This document shows, in pieces, positions 24,341 to 31,774 of a stretch of 64,000 nucleotides of DNA. Below the pieces are notes generated by a model, which ran no database searches, was not told the DNA's origin, and saw only the letters and a list, made by a program, of their open reading frames with translations. Numbering within the stretch: position 1 is the stretch's first letter; every line of letters begins with the position of its first letter. This DNA comes from Halobium salinum. Its GTDB lineage: Archaea > Halobacteriota > Halobacteria > Halobacteriales > Haloferacaceae. Location of the stretch: assembly GCF_026586625.1 (NCBI RefSeq), contig NZ_JAODIW010000008.1, positions 1 to 64,000 on the forward strand, in the 5' to 3' direction. The translations under genes and the position numbers were made by a program.

Positions 24341-25462
24341 ATGCACGAGGATTTCTACGAACTGCTCGGAGTCGAATCCGAGGCGACGCGGGACGAGCTC
24401 AAGCGGGCCTACCGGGAGGCCGCCCGCGAGTACCATCCGGACGTCAACGACGACGACCGAGCGGGCGCGCAGTTCAAAGCCGTCCGCCGCGCCTACGACG
24501 TCCTGCGGGACGAGGACGAACGCGCCGATTACGACGAGATGGGCCACGAGACGTACGTGAGAAAACGTCTCGGGGGGCTCCCGTCGACCTCGCCGAAACG
24601 GTCGGGTGGGAGCGACGGGGGTCGGTCGGGCACCGCATCACGGTCCACCTCCCGGTCGTCCCGCGACTCCCGCGACGGCGCGCGGGGTGCGACAGCGGGC
24701 TCGGCGTCGGACACGTCGAGCACGTCGAGCGCGTCCGCAGGCTCGTCGAATTCCTCGGCCTCGAACTCGTCGACGAGGTCGGAGACGGACGGTCGTTCCC
24801 ACCCCAGTCGGGAGGAGCGAGCCCGGCATCGTGCCCGGCGGAGCACGACGGCGGGCCGGGCCGGCGGGAGCGAGCGGGTCGGCCGGTCGTCGGATACGGC
24901 TCGGGGGGGATCGACGCGGCGTGCGTACGAACACCGGACCGACCAGGTGGAAGAAGCGACCACAGCGACCCCCGACCGGACCGCGGCGCTCCGGGTACGC
25001 TGGCTCGCGGTGCTGGCCGGAACGCTGGCCTATCTGGCCGGCGTCGCTCGCTACGTACTGTCGAGCGCCGACGCGCTGGCCGCGTACGTACGGGGTGTCG
25101 CCACCACACCGGCGGTCGCCTCGCTGACGGCCGACGCCGGCCTAACGGGTTCCGTGGCGTTCGTCCGTGAAGCGGTCGCCACCCCCTCCGCCGACCTGCT
25201 GTTCCCGGTCGGCGTCGTCGCGTTGCCCCTGGTTCTCGCGCTCACGGTCGCCCAGTACGGCCGCGGGAAGGCGTGGCTCTACGTGGTCGCCGCACTCGCC
25301 CCGGTGGCGCTCCCGGCCGCCGCGGGAGCGCCGACGGCGACGACCCTGTCGGCGGTCGTCCTGCTCGCGCTCCCCGTCGTCGCCGCGGGCGTCTTCCTGG
25401 GCGACGTCGGACGGTACCTCCTCGCCGCAGGTCGCACGGACGGGGCCACCGACCGCCGGTAA
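24341..25462 (+). CDS. J-domain membrane protein (DnaJ-like)
   Basis: A 373-residue protein with an N-terminal J domain (residues 3-66: DFYELLGVESEATRDELKRA and the HPD tripeptide in REYHPDVN). It lacks the zinc-finger and substrate-binding domains of DnaJ. A Ser/Arg/Gly-rich linker (about 80-215) follows, then about four membrane helices (for example VRWLAVLAGTLAYLAGVARY, LLFPVGVVALPLVLALTVAQ and LYVVAALAPVALPAAAGA). It could recruit Hsp70 (DnaK) to the membrane. It lies downstream of the gvp operon but is common in haloarchaea without gas vesicles, so I do not link it to them. Confidence 0.85.
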   Translation: MHEDFYELLGVESEATRDELKRAYREAAREYHPDVNDDDRAGAQFKAVRRAYDVLRDEDERADYDEMGHETYVRKRLGGLPSTSPKRSGGSDGGRSGTASRSTSRSSRDSRDGARGATAGSASDTSSTSSASAGSSNSSASNSSTRSETDGRSHPSREERARHRARRSTTAGRAGGSERVGRSSDTARGGSTRRAYEHRTDQVEEATTATPDRTAALRVRWLAVLAGTLAYLAGVARYVLSSADALAAYVRGVATTPAVASLTADAGLTGSVAFVREAVATPSADLLFPVGVVALPLVLALTVAQYGRGKAWLYVVAALAPVALPAAAGAPTATTLSAVVLLALPVVAAGVFLGDVGRYLLAAGRTDGATDRR

Positions 25463-25500
25463 CCGGCCCGTTTTTGTCAGTCGCGGAGCACGGTTCGGAT

Positions 25501-26172
25501 ATGACTCTCCCCCCGAACCGGGTCTGGCGGCTCAGGCTCCGCGGCGTCAACGCCTACCTCGTCGACGCCGACGTGCTCACGCTCGTCGACGCCGGGACAC
25601 CGTGGGACGCGAAGCGAATTCGCTCGCGGCTCGAGGACGTGGGGTTCGAGGCGAGCGACATCGAGCGCGTCCTGCTGACGCACTTCGACCTCGACCACGT
25701 CGGGGCGCTCGCGGACCTCGGGCCCGACCTCGACGCGACGGTCCACGTCGCCGACCCGGACGGCCAGTTTCTCACCGGCACCGCCCAGCCGCCGATGACG
25801 AACCACAAAGGGGCGCTCCAGCGGCTGCTCGGGGCGTTCCTCACCCGCCCCGACCTCCCCGTCGAGGTCGTCGAGGACGGCGACGAGGTCGGTCCGTTCG
25901 AGGCCGTGCGGACCCCGGGACACACCCCCGGCCACACGAGCTTCCTCCACGAGGGGTTCGACGTGGCGTTCGCCGGCGACGTCGTCCGCGAGATAGACGG
26001 CGAGCTGAAACCCACCTCCTGGGTGATGTGTTACGACGCCGGCCAGAACAGACGGAGCGTCGGTCGACTCGCCGACCGCGCGCTCCGACTCGACGTGGTC
26101 GCTCCCGGCCACGGGAACCCGCTTCGCGGCGAGGCGGGCGACAGTCTCCGTCGACTGGCGGACCGGCTCTGA
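25501..26172 (+). CDS. Metallo-beta-lactamase-fold hydrolase
   Basis: A 223-residue MBL-fold protein. The metal motif reads THFDLDHVG (H61, D63, D65, H66), so the second His of the usual HxHxDH is Asp. GHTPGHTSFLH supplies another His, VAFAGDVVREIDG the bridging Asp, and VVAPGHGNP the last His. Haloarchaeal enzymes of this subgroup resemble glyoxalase II-like hydrolases; the substrate is unknown. The ATG at 25501 is chosen over an earlier frame opening inside the J-domain gene. It lies 38 bp after that gene and 99 bp before the acyl-CoA synthetase. Confidence 0.87.
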   Translation: MTLPPNRVWRLRLRGVNAYLVDADVLTLVDAGTPWDAKRIRSRLEDVGFEASDIERVLLTHFDLDHVGALADLGPDLDATVHVADPDGQFLTGTAQPPMTNHKGALQRLLGAFLTRPDLPVEVVEDGDEVGPFEAVRTPGHTPGHTSFLHEGFDVAFAGDVVREIDGELKPTSWVMCYDAGQNRRSVGRLADRALRLDVVAPGHGNPLRGEAGDSLRRLADRL

Positions 26173-26271
26173 CTCCCACCGCGTCGAGCGCCCCGGTCCG
26201 GGCCCGGTACGGCTCCCCCGGCCCCCACCCGCGGCATACAGTTTTCACACTTCGGTCCATCACGGTCGACG

Positions 26272-27957
26272 ATGTCCGACCACAACCTCGGCGACTACGA
26301 GGAGCGGTACGCGTCGTTCGACTGGAGTGAAATCTACGGCGAGGCCGACTGGGACGCTCCGGAGCGGTTGAACATCGCCCACGAGGTCTGTGACCGGCAC
26401 GCCGACGCCGACCCCGACCGGGTCGCCCTCCGGTACGTCGGCGTCGACGACGACGGTGGGGTCGGCGGGAGCGAGGAACTGACGTTCGGCGAACTCCGCG
26501 ACCGCTCGAATCGGTTCGCGAACGTCCTCGAATCTCTCGGCGTCGACCGCGGCGAGCGCGTGTTCTCCTACATGCCGCGGGTCCCCGAGCACTACGTCGC
26601 GCTCGTCGGAACCCTGAAGCGAGGTGCCGTCTGGGGGAGCGTCAACGAGCGCTTCGGCCCCGACGGTATCGCCTACCGGCTCGACGACTGCGACGCCAAA
26701 CTCGTCGTCACGACCGCCGACAACGAGGAGACTGTCGAACGCGCGCTCGACGACGCGCCGAGCGTCGAGACGGTGGTCGTCCTCGGCGCCGACGAGGCCG
26801 AGGGCGACGAGCGACACGACGACGTGGACTTCGAACGCGCGATGGGCGAGGCCAGCACCGAGTACGACGCCGCCGACACCGAAGGTGAGGACGACGCCCT
26901 GCTGTACTACACCAGCGGTACCACCGGGCTCGCGAAGGGGGTGCTCCACAAGCACCGCTGGGTCGCCGGCGTGGCCGCCACCCAGCGCTTCGCGGTCGAC
27001 CTTCGAGACGACGACCTGTACTGGTCGACGGCCGATTTGGGGTGGCTCACCGGCCCCATCAACACCCTCGGCGCGTGGTTCTGGGGGACGACGCTGTTCA
27101 CCTACGAGGGGGAGTTCGACCCCGAGTCGTGGGCGGAGCTACTCGACTCCTACCCGATTTCGGTGCTGTTCAGCGTCCCCACGGCGTACAGAATGCTCCG
27201 GACGAACGAGGAGCTACTCGACGACGTGGACCTCGACCTCCGCCACGCCCTCTCCATCGGCGAACCCCTGAGCGCCGGCGTGGTCGACTGGGCCGAGGAG
27301 ACCCTCGGCGTCACCGTCCACGACACCTACGGCCAGACGGAGACGGGGAACATGGTCATCAACAACTACCCGACGATGGAGGTTCGACCGGGGAGCATGG
27401 GCCGTCCGCTCCCGGGCGTGACGAGCGACATCGTCGACCCCGAGACGGGCGAACCCCTGGGACCCGGGGAGACCGGCGAAATCGCCCACCGCGGCGACTT
27501 CCCCTGTTTCTTCGCCGAGTACTGGGAGAAGCCCGAGCAGACCGCCGACTGCTTCGAGAACGACTGGTATCTCTCCGGCGACCTGGCCCACAAGGACGAG
27601 GACGGCTACTTCTGGTTCGAGGGCCGCGCCGACGACGTCATCCTCTCGTCGGGCTACCGCATCGGCCCCTTCGAGGTCGAGTCCTCGCTCGGCGAACACC
27701 CCGCCGTCGCCGAGGCCGCGGTCGTCCCCAAACCCCACCCCGAGCGCGGCAACATCGTGAAGGCCTACGTCGTGCTCACGGACGACGCCGAGGCGAGTGA
27801 CGAGCTGGCCGAGGAGATGAAAGAACACGTCAAGCAGGAACTCTCGGCACACGAGTACCCCCGCGAGGTCGAGTTCGTCGACGACCTGCCGAAGACGGTG
27901 ACCGGGAAGATTCGCCGCACGGAACTCAGAGACCGTACCGACGACCCGACCGAGTAG
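26272..27957 (+). CDS. AMP-forming acyl-CoA synthetase
   Basis: A 561-residue ANL-superfamily enzyme that adenylates a carboxylic acid and transfers it to CoA. Motifs in order: YYTSGTTGLAKGVLHKH (ATP loop), DTYGQTETGN, YLSGDLAHKDEDGYFWFEGR (adenylate Asp and hinge), GYRIGPFEVES, and the C-terminal catalytic lysine in PKTVTGKIRRTEL. The pattern fits acetyl-CoA or medium-chain (ACSM-type) synthetases; chain length cannot be decided. The ATG at 26272 gives a normal N-terminus. It is monocistronic. A 9-bp hairpin 46 bp after its stop may end the transcript. Confidence 0.92.
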   Translation: MSDHNLGDYEERYASFDWSEIYGEADWDAPERLNIAHEVCDRHADADPDRVALRYVGVDDDGGVGGSEELTFGELRDRSNRFANVLESLGVDRGERVFSYMPRVPEHYVALVGTLKRGAVWGSVNERFGPDGIAYRLDDCDAKLVVTTADNEETVERALDDAPSVETVVVLGADEAEGDERHDDVDFERAMGEASTEYDAADTEGEDDALLYYTSGTTGLAKGVLHKHRWVAGVAATQRFAVDLRDDDLYWSTADLGWLTGPINTLGAWFWGTTLFTYEGEFDPESWAELLDSYPISVLFSVPTAYRMLRTNEELLDDVDLDLRHALSIGEPLSAGVVDWAEETLGVTVHDTYGQTETGNMVINNYPTMEVRPGSMGRPLPGVTSDIVDPETGEPLGPGETGEIAHRGDFPCFFAEYWEKPEQTADCFENDWYLSGDLAHKDEDGYFWFEGRADDVILSSGYRIGPFEVESSLGEHPAVAEAAVVPKPHPERGNIVKAYVVLTDDAEASDELAEEMKEHVKQELSAHEYPREVEFVDDLPKTVTGKIRRTELRDRTDDPTE

Positions 27958-28002
27958 TCACAGCAAGACCCGCCGCGAGCCGTCGCTCGGGACCGTAGAA
28001 CG

Positions 28003-28024
28003 GGTCCGCCGAGTGCGGCGGACC
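28003..28024 (+). terminator. Hairpin downstream of the acyl-CoA synthetase
   Basis: GGTCCGCCG and CGGCGGACC pair perfectly around AGTG, 46 bp after the stop codon. No T-run follows, and archaeal termination does not need hairpins, so the terminator role is tentative. Confidence 0.3.
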
Positions 28025-28249
28025 TGACTGACCAAGCCACTGCGGTCTGTGAGCACCAGTCCGCAGTCGTCGACGGTCGCGGCGGAGACCACGAGCGTCA
28101 CTTCCACCTTTGACGGATAGGGTAAAAGGCTCTCGTTTCGCGTCAATATCGGCCACCGGCGCTCGAGGGATTGTAGGGAAGTACATCTAATCGCCGACCA
28201 GTACCAGATTTTTCAACTAGTATCGAAAACCATTACGTTTCGTGTACGT

Positions 28250-28265
28250 GTGTCCGCCCGGACAC
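28250..28265 (-). terminator. Hairpin downstream of the uracil-DNA glycosylase gene
   Basis: GTGTCCG and CGGACAC flank CC, about 60 bp past the stop codon on the minus strand. On that strand it is followed by TGGTTTTCG and, further on, GAAAAAT, giving some T-richness. A possible terminator. Confidence 0.3.
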
Positions 28266-28323
28266 GAACGGACCGACAGTTCTCGGCCGCTCCGTGGTAC
28301 GAAATCACATGACGCGGCGGGGG

Positions 28324-29001
28324 TCACCGAACCATGTACGACTCGTCGCCGGCGAGGAAGCGGCCGAGGTCGACCTCGCGGCGGAAGTCGGTCGACTGGA
28401 GCTCGCGGAGGCCGGCGACGAGGCGGTCGTGGTCGGTCGGCGCTCCCTCGCCGCCGTTCGTCTCCGGGTCGCCGCCGTCTCCGTCGGTCCACTCGGCGGG
28501 CTCCTTGATGGGGACGACGAGGAAGCCCGACCCGCGAATCTCGGTGCCGTGGAGCCGGTCCATGTCGAGGTCGACCTTCCCGAGTTGTGCGGAGTAGTTC
28601 TCCAGGACGTGCGTGGTCGCTCGCAGGCCGACGGGGAGCAGGACGTGGGCGGCGATGGCGCGGAGCTCCGCGTCGAAGAATCGCTCCATGTCGCCGTACT
28701 CCGCGGGGGTGGGGTCGCGGTCGCCGTCGACCTCGCACATGTGGAGGTAGGAGAGGAATGTCCCCTCGGCCTCGGGTTCGACGCCGACCGATTGGAGCAG
28801 GCCGCCCTCGTTCAGCGCCCGCTGGAGGCGGAGCCCGGCGTCGTTGGTGAACGGGACGCCGGTGTCGATGCCGCCGTGGACTCGCGGGTGGTCGCCGACG
28901 ACGTGGAAGTTCGCGTTGGCGTCGCCGTACCCCGGGACGTACCGGTCGCAGGACGGGCGCATCCCGAACGGGTTGCTCGTCCGGTCCGTGACGTTTTGCA
29001 C
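28324..29001 (-). CDS. Uracil-DNA glycosylase superfamily protein
   Basis: A 225-residue protein. The N-terminal half has the UDG-like motif CDRYVPGYGDANANFHVVGD followed by HPRVHGG, comparable to VPGxGD...GExPG in type 4/5 enzymes, and later ENYSAQLGKVDLDMDRLHGTE replaces the usual C-terminal catalytic HPS region. No cysteine cluster for an iron-sulfur centre is obvious beyond two Cys, so it is not a standard type 4 enzyme. It may remove uracil or be an inactive relative. Start is GTG at 29001. The neighbours give no repair context. Confidence 0.7.
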   Translation of the reverse strand: MQNVTDRTSNPFGMRPSCDRYVPGYGDANANFHVVGDHPRVHGGIDTGVPFTNDAGLRLQRALNEGGLLQSVGVEPEAEGTFLSYLHMCEVDGDRDPTPAEYGDMERFFDAELRAIAAHVLLPVGLRATTHVLENYSAQLGKVDLDMDRLHGTEIRGSGFLVVPIKEPAEWTDGDGGDPETNGGEGAPTDHDRLVAGLRELQSTDFRREVDLGRFLAGDESYMVR

Positions 29002-29104
29002 GGGGACGGGTAGGTCGTCCGACGATAAAAGGCGGCTCGGTTTCGGGAGCGGCGAGTGCGAGGCGATACGGCTCCCGTTCCGACTTTCTTTCGACGTAGA
29101 TGTC

Positions 29105-29132
29105 AGTGGGTCAGTTCCTGGAGATAGAGCGT
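29105..29132 (+). repeat. Left copy of an imperfect direct repeat flanking hicBA
   Basis: 28 bp ending in GAGATAGAGCGT. The second copy at 29831-29858 matches at 24 of 28 positions in the same orientation, with TCAG(T/C)TCCT(G/A) before a perfect 12-bp GAGATAGAGCGT. The copies bracket the whole hicB-hicA module at a distance of 726 bp. Confidence 0.55.
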
Positions 29133-29150
29133 CTGTCCGTCAGGCCCGGA

Positions 29151-29173
29151 GAAATCTCCCAAAACGAGATTTC
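29151..29173 (+). promoter_or_regulatory. Inverted repeat upstream of hicB, candidate operator
   Basis: GAAATCTC and GAGATTTC pair perfectly with a 7-bp spacer. The repeat lies about 20 bp before the hicB TATA element. HicB antitoxins often repress their own promoter, so this is a reasonable operator candidate, though the DNA-binding form of this HicB is not evident. Confidence 0.4.
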
Positions 29174-29191
29174 GTCAAGGGGCGATGTGCC

Positions 29192-29201
29192 GAATGCTTA
29201 T
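29192..29201 (+). promoter_or_regulatory. TATA element of the hicBA promoter
   Basis: GCTTATACGG centred about 24 bp before the ATG at 29220, the spacing for a leaderless haloarchaeal transcript. Confidence 0.5.
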
Positions 29202-29219
29202 ACGGCTCATCCGGCAACT

Positions 29220-29498
29220 ATGGGTACGATGGCCAGCTCGACTCGGAATGGCGACGCCAACGATGGTGAAATTCGTCTCTGGCAGGAGGACGGCTGGTGG
29301 ATCGCGAAGGACGTCGATACAGGCGTAACCACGCAGGGAGAGTCCAGAGAAGAAGCGCTGGTCAACCTTGACGACGCCGTCGCTGTCCACTCCGGCGAGA
29401 GCGGCCGCGAGCCAACGGAGGAAGAACTCCGTGCGCTGGGAATCGACCCGGCGAACAACACGACCGGCGACGAAGAACCACCGGACGTGCTGAAGTAG
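29220..29498 (+). CDS. hicB: HicB family antitoxin
   Basis: A 92-residue HicB-type antitoxin. The partial RNase H-like fold is recognisable from IRLWQEDGWWIAKDVDTGVT, then TQGESREEALVNLDDAVAVH. HicB neutralises the HicA mRNA interferase. It starts at 29220, or at 29229 if the second ATG is used, from a TATA element at 29192. The order hicB then hicA, with a 3-bp gap, is common in archaea. No separate DNA-binding domain (ribbon-helix-helix or HTH) is seen after the HicB core; the tail is acidic and disordered. Codon use is less GC-biased than in flanking genes. Confidence 0.85.
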   Translation: MGTMASSTRNGDANDGEIRLWQEDGWWIAKDVDTGVTTQGESREEALVNLDDAVAVHSGESGREPTEEELRALGIDPANNTTGDEEPPDVLK

Positions 29499-29501
29499 TC
29501 G

Positions 29502-29754
29502 ATGAGTCGACGAACGTTCTCCGGGATGGAGGTCGTGAAAGTGCTGGTCAACGCCGGTGGATTCGAGTGGCGACGGACGACCGGCGACCACGCGCAACTT
29601 TACTACGAACACCCAACCAACGAGGAGGACCGTCGACGGGTGGACGGTCCCGCTACACGACGAACTCCGTACAGGGACGCTTCGGAGCGTTGCTGAGAGT
29701 GCTGGAGCAAACGACTTCGATGCGTTCTGCAAGTGGGTCGACAAAAACGCGTAA
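29502..29754 (+). pseudogene. hicA: HicA toxin gene with a +1 frameshift
   Basis: The first frame encodes an N-terminal HicA part (SGMEVVKVLVNAGGFEWRRT, then GDHAQLYYEHPTNEEDRRRV) and the second frame supplies the expected C-terminus (TVPLHDELRTGTLRSVAESA and onward, ending VDKNA). Joined, they give a normal HicA of about 83 residues with the catalytic His in GDHAQLYY. The frame breaks at 29641-29643, where GGGTGGACGGTC replaces the expected GGGTGACGGTC, one extra G. The toxin is therefore probably truncated after its catalytic His and loses the C-terminal strand and helix, unless this is a sequencing error. An active toxin gene being inactivated while its antitoxin is kept is a common end state. 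Confidence 0.8.
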
Positions 29755-29830
29755 ACACGAGGCACAGGTGTACGAGTTAGGTCTCGTTGAGTTCGGTTGG
29801 AACAAACATGTTTCTTCCACCGACGCTCGG

Positions 29831-29858
29831 AGTGATTCAGCTCCTAGAGATAGAGCGT
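29831..29858 (+). repeat. Right copy of an imperfect direct repeat flanking hicBA
   Basis: Matches 29105-29132 at 24 of 28 positions, including GAGATAGAGCGT. It lies 77 bp after the hicA end. Together the copies look like the ends of a small inserted module or of an old duplication. Confidence 0.55.
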
Positions 29859-29898
29859 GAGTCTAGAAGGACTCAGCTAACAACAAACCATTCCAGAG

Positions 29899-30357
29899 TT
29901 AGCTTGTCAATCTATCTCGCAAGGTGAATCGGTAGCTGATAGTAAGGACGAGAAACACCAGAGCGAGGACTGCAAACCAGACTGAACTCTCGACTACTGA
30001 GACGGCTCCAGATACTACGATACCACCAGGAAGTAGCTTCAGAACGTCTTCTTCCAGAATTGGCACCAAGAATCCGCAGAGTCCGATGAACAACCACGGG
30101 AGCATCCGAACATACTCGCCGTCCAAAAATGGACCAAGAGACAGGGCCAACCCTCCAAATCCGGCACCTATTCCACCCACCACAATCAGACTCCGCTGAT
30201 ACCACTCTGGTCGGTTCTTCGGAAGAATCGCTACTGAGACAAATAGCATGCTAAGCGACACGTAAAACAGGACGTTGTTGGGGGATAGCTGCGTGAGGGC
30301 GTACAGGAAGCCAATTCCAGAAGCGACCCCCTCCAGCCGTACTCGTCCTCGAACCAC
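29899..30357 (-). CDS. Hypothetical multi-pass membrane protein
   Basis: A protein of up to 152 residues with about four hydrophobic helices (for example VLFYVSLSMLFVSVAIL, SLIVVGGIGAGFGGLALSLG, WLFIGLCGFLVPI and WFAVLALVFLVLTISY). It is basic near the ends and far less GC-rich and acidic than the neighbours, suggesting foreign origin. No family is recognised. The start is uncertain: GTG at 30357 is the longest choice, but the TATA-like TCTATAAAT (30371-30380) would place transcription start near or inside the first codons. It sits beside the hicBA module and may be part of the same acquired island. Confidence 0.55.
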   Translation of the reverse strand: MVRGRVRLEGVASGIGFLYALTQLSPNNVLFYVSLSMLFVSVAILPKNRPEWYQRSLIVVGGIGAGFGGLALSLGPFLDGEYVRMLPWLFIGLCGFLVPILEEDVLKLLPGGIVVSGAVSVVESSVWFAVLALVFLVLTISYRFTLRDRLTS

Positions 30358-30604
30358 ACAACATAATGTAATTTATAGATACAAATCAGTTCTGCTAGTA
30401 GTGAACGAAGCATCTCATTGGGTCGCGGCTCTAATAGAGTAGACACGCGGCACCCCTTTAGAATCTGATGCATCCGAGCCAGGGGCGAAAGAAACATCGA
30501 AGCCGTCGGCCCGCCGAAACGACAACGGCGTACTCCGACACGGTGGTGAGCGACTGCCTACCCTCATGACAACCTTCACGCCCCGGGGCGACGGAGGGTT
30601 GGCC

Positions 30605-31753
30605 ATGCCCGAAACCCCCTTCGAGCGTCGCACCCGCGCCGCACAGGACCGTCTCCGCGACGGCGCCGGCGACGCGCTCGTCCTCTTCCCGAGTCGAAAC
30701 CTGCTCTACACCGCCGGCTTCGACGAGGAGCCGGCCGAGCGCCACCTCCTGCTGTTCGTCCCGGCGGAGGGCGACCCGGTCTTCCTCGTCCCCGAGTTGT
30801 ACGGCGAGCAGGTGCGCGAGGAGTCGTGGGTCGGGGACGTGCGGACGTGGGCCGACGACGAGGACCCGGTGGCGGCGCTCCGGAGCGTCGTCGACGACCT
30901 CGGACTCTCGGGTTCGGACGGTGCCGCCGGCGACGTCGCCGACGGCGACGTTCCCCACGTCCTCGTCGACGACACGATGTGGGCGCGGTTCACCTTCGAC
31001 CTCCGCGAGGCCCTCCCGGACGCGACGTTCGGCCTCGCAAGCGAGGTACTCGCTCCACTGCGTCGGAGAAAAGACGAGGCCGAACTCGACGCGCTCCGTC
31101 GGGCGGGGGCGGTCGCCGACCGGGTCGTCACGGAGGTGCGGGCGCTCGGCGCCGACGCGGTGGGGATGACGGAGCGCGAACTCGCCGCCGACATCGAGCG
31201 TCGACTCCGTGAGGCGGGCGGCGAGGGGATACCCTTCGGCCCCATCGTCGGCTCCGGGCCGAACGGCGCGAAGCCGCACCACGCCTACGACGACCGGGAA
31301 ATCGAGTCCGGTGACCCGGTCGTGCTCGACTTCGGTACCTACGTCGACGGCTACCCGAGCGACCAGACCCGAACCGTCGTCTTCGACGGCGAGCCGAGCG
31401 AGCGGTTCCGCGAGGTCCACGAGGTCGTCCGGGCGGCACAGGCCGCCGCCGTCGACGCCGTGGAACCGGGCGTGACAACGGGAGCGGTCGACGCGGCCGC
31501 CCGCGACGTCATCGAGGAGGCCGGGTACGGCGAGCGGTTCGTCCACCGCACGGGCCACGGTGTCGGCCTCGACGTCCACGAGGAGCCGTACGTCGTCGCC
31601 GGCGGCGAGGTCGAACTCGAACCGGGGATGGTGTTCAGCGTCGAACCCGGCGTCTACCTCCCGGGCGAGTTCGGCGTGCGGGTCGAGGACCTCGTCGTCG
31701 TCACCCGGGAAGGCTGTGAACAGCTGAACGACTCGGACCGCGGTTGGGCGTGA
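30605..31753 (+). CDS. M24 family metallopeptidase (Xaa-Pro peptidase-like)
   Basis: A 382-residue creatinase/prolidase family enzyme. An N-terminal domain (about 1-165) precedes the pita-bread catalytic domain, where all five metal ligands are present: D242 (VVLDFG), D253 (PSDQTRT), H318 (HRTGHGVGLD), E347 (FSVEPGVYLPG) and E361 (RVEDLVV). It should release N-terminal residues before proline or split X-Pro dipeptides with a two-metal centre. The ATG at 30605 (MPETPFERRTRAAQ) is preferred to an upstream ATG at 30566 because it begins the conserved region. The two genes beyond it are convergent. Confidence 0.92.
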   Translation: MPETPFERRTRAAQDRLRDGAGDALVLFPSRNLLYTAGFDEEPAERHLLLFVPAEGDPVFLVPELYGEQVREESWVGDVRTWADDEDPVAALRSVVDDLGLSGSDGAAGDVADGDVPHVLVDDTMWARFTFDLREALPDATFGLASEVLAPLRRRKDEAELDALRRAGAVADRVVTEVRALGADAVGMTERELAADIERRLREAGGEGIPFGPIVGSGPNGAKPHHAYDDREIESGDPVVLDFGTYVDGYPSDQTRTVVFDGEPSERFREVHEVVRAAQAAAVDAVEPGVTTGAVDAAARDVIEEAGYGERFVHRTGHGVGLDVHEEPYVVAGGEVELEPGMVFSVEPGVYLPGEFGVRVEDLVVVTREGCEQLNDSDRGWA

Positions 31754-31774
31754 ACCGGCCGCGGAGACGGGTCG

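Larger units (their letters stand above)
27958..28323. other. 366-bp gap between convergent genes with two hairpins
   Basis: It separates the acyl-CoA synthetase from the convergent uracil-DNA glycosylase-like gene. Two perfect inverted repeats lie within (28003-28024 and 28250-28265). A 62-codon TTG-start frame on the minus strand (27958-28146) has no recognisable domain and ordinary frame-shadow composition. The middle (28180-28250) is AT-richer. No supported gene. Confidence 0.6.

Noticed and set aside
27958-28146. 62-codon TTG-start frame between convergent genes
   Set aside because: Overlaps a hairpin and has no recognisable domain; weak start.
29155-29173. The hicB inverted repeat as a CRISPR-like or attachment repeat
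   Set aside because: Single copy; no spacer array or integrase gene nearby.
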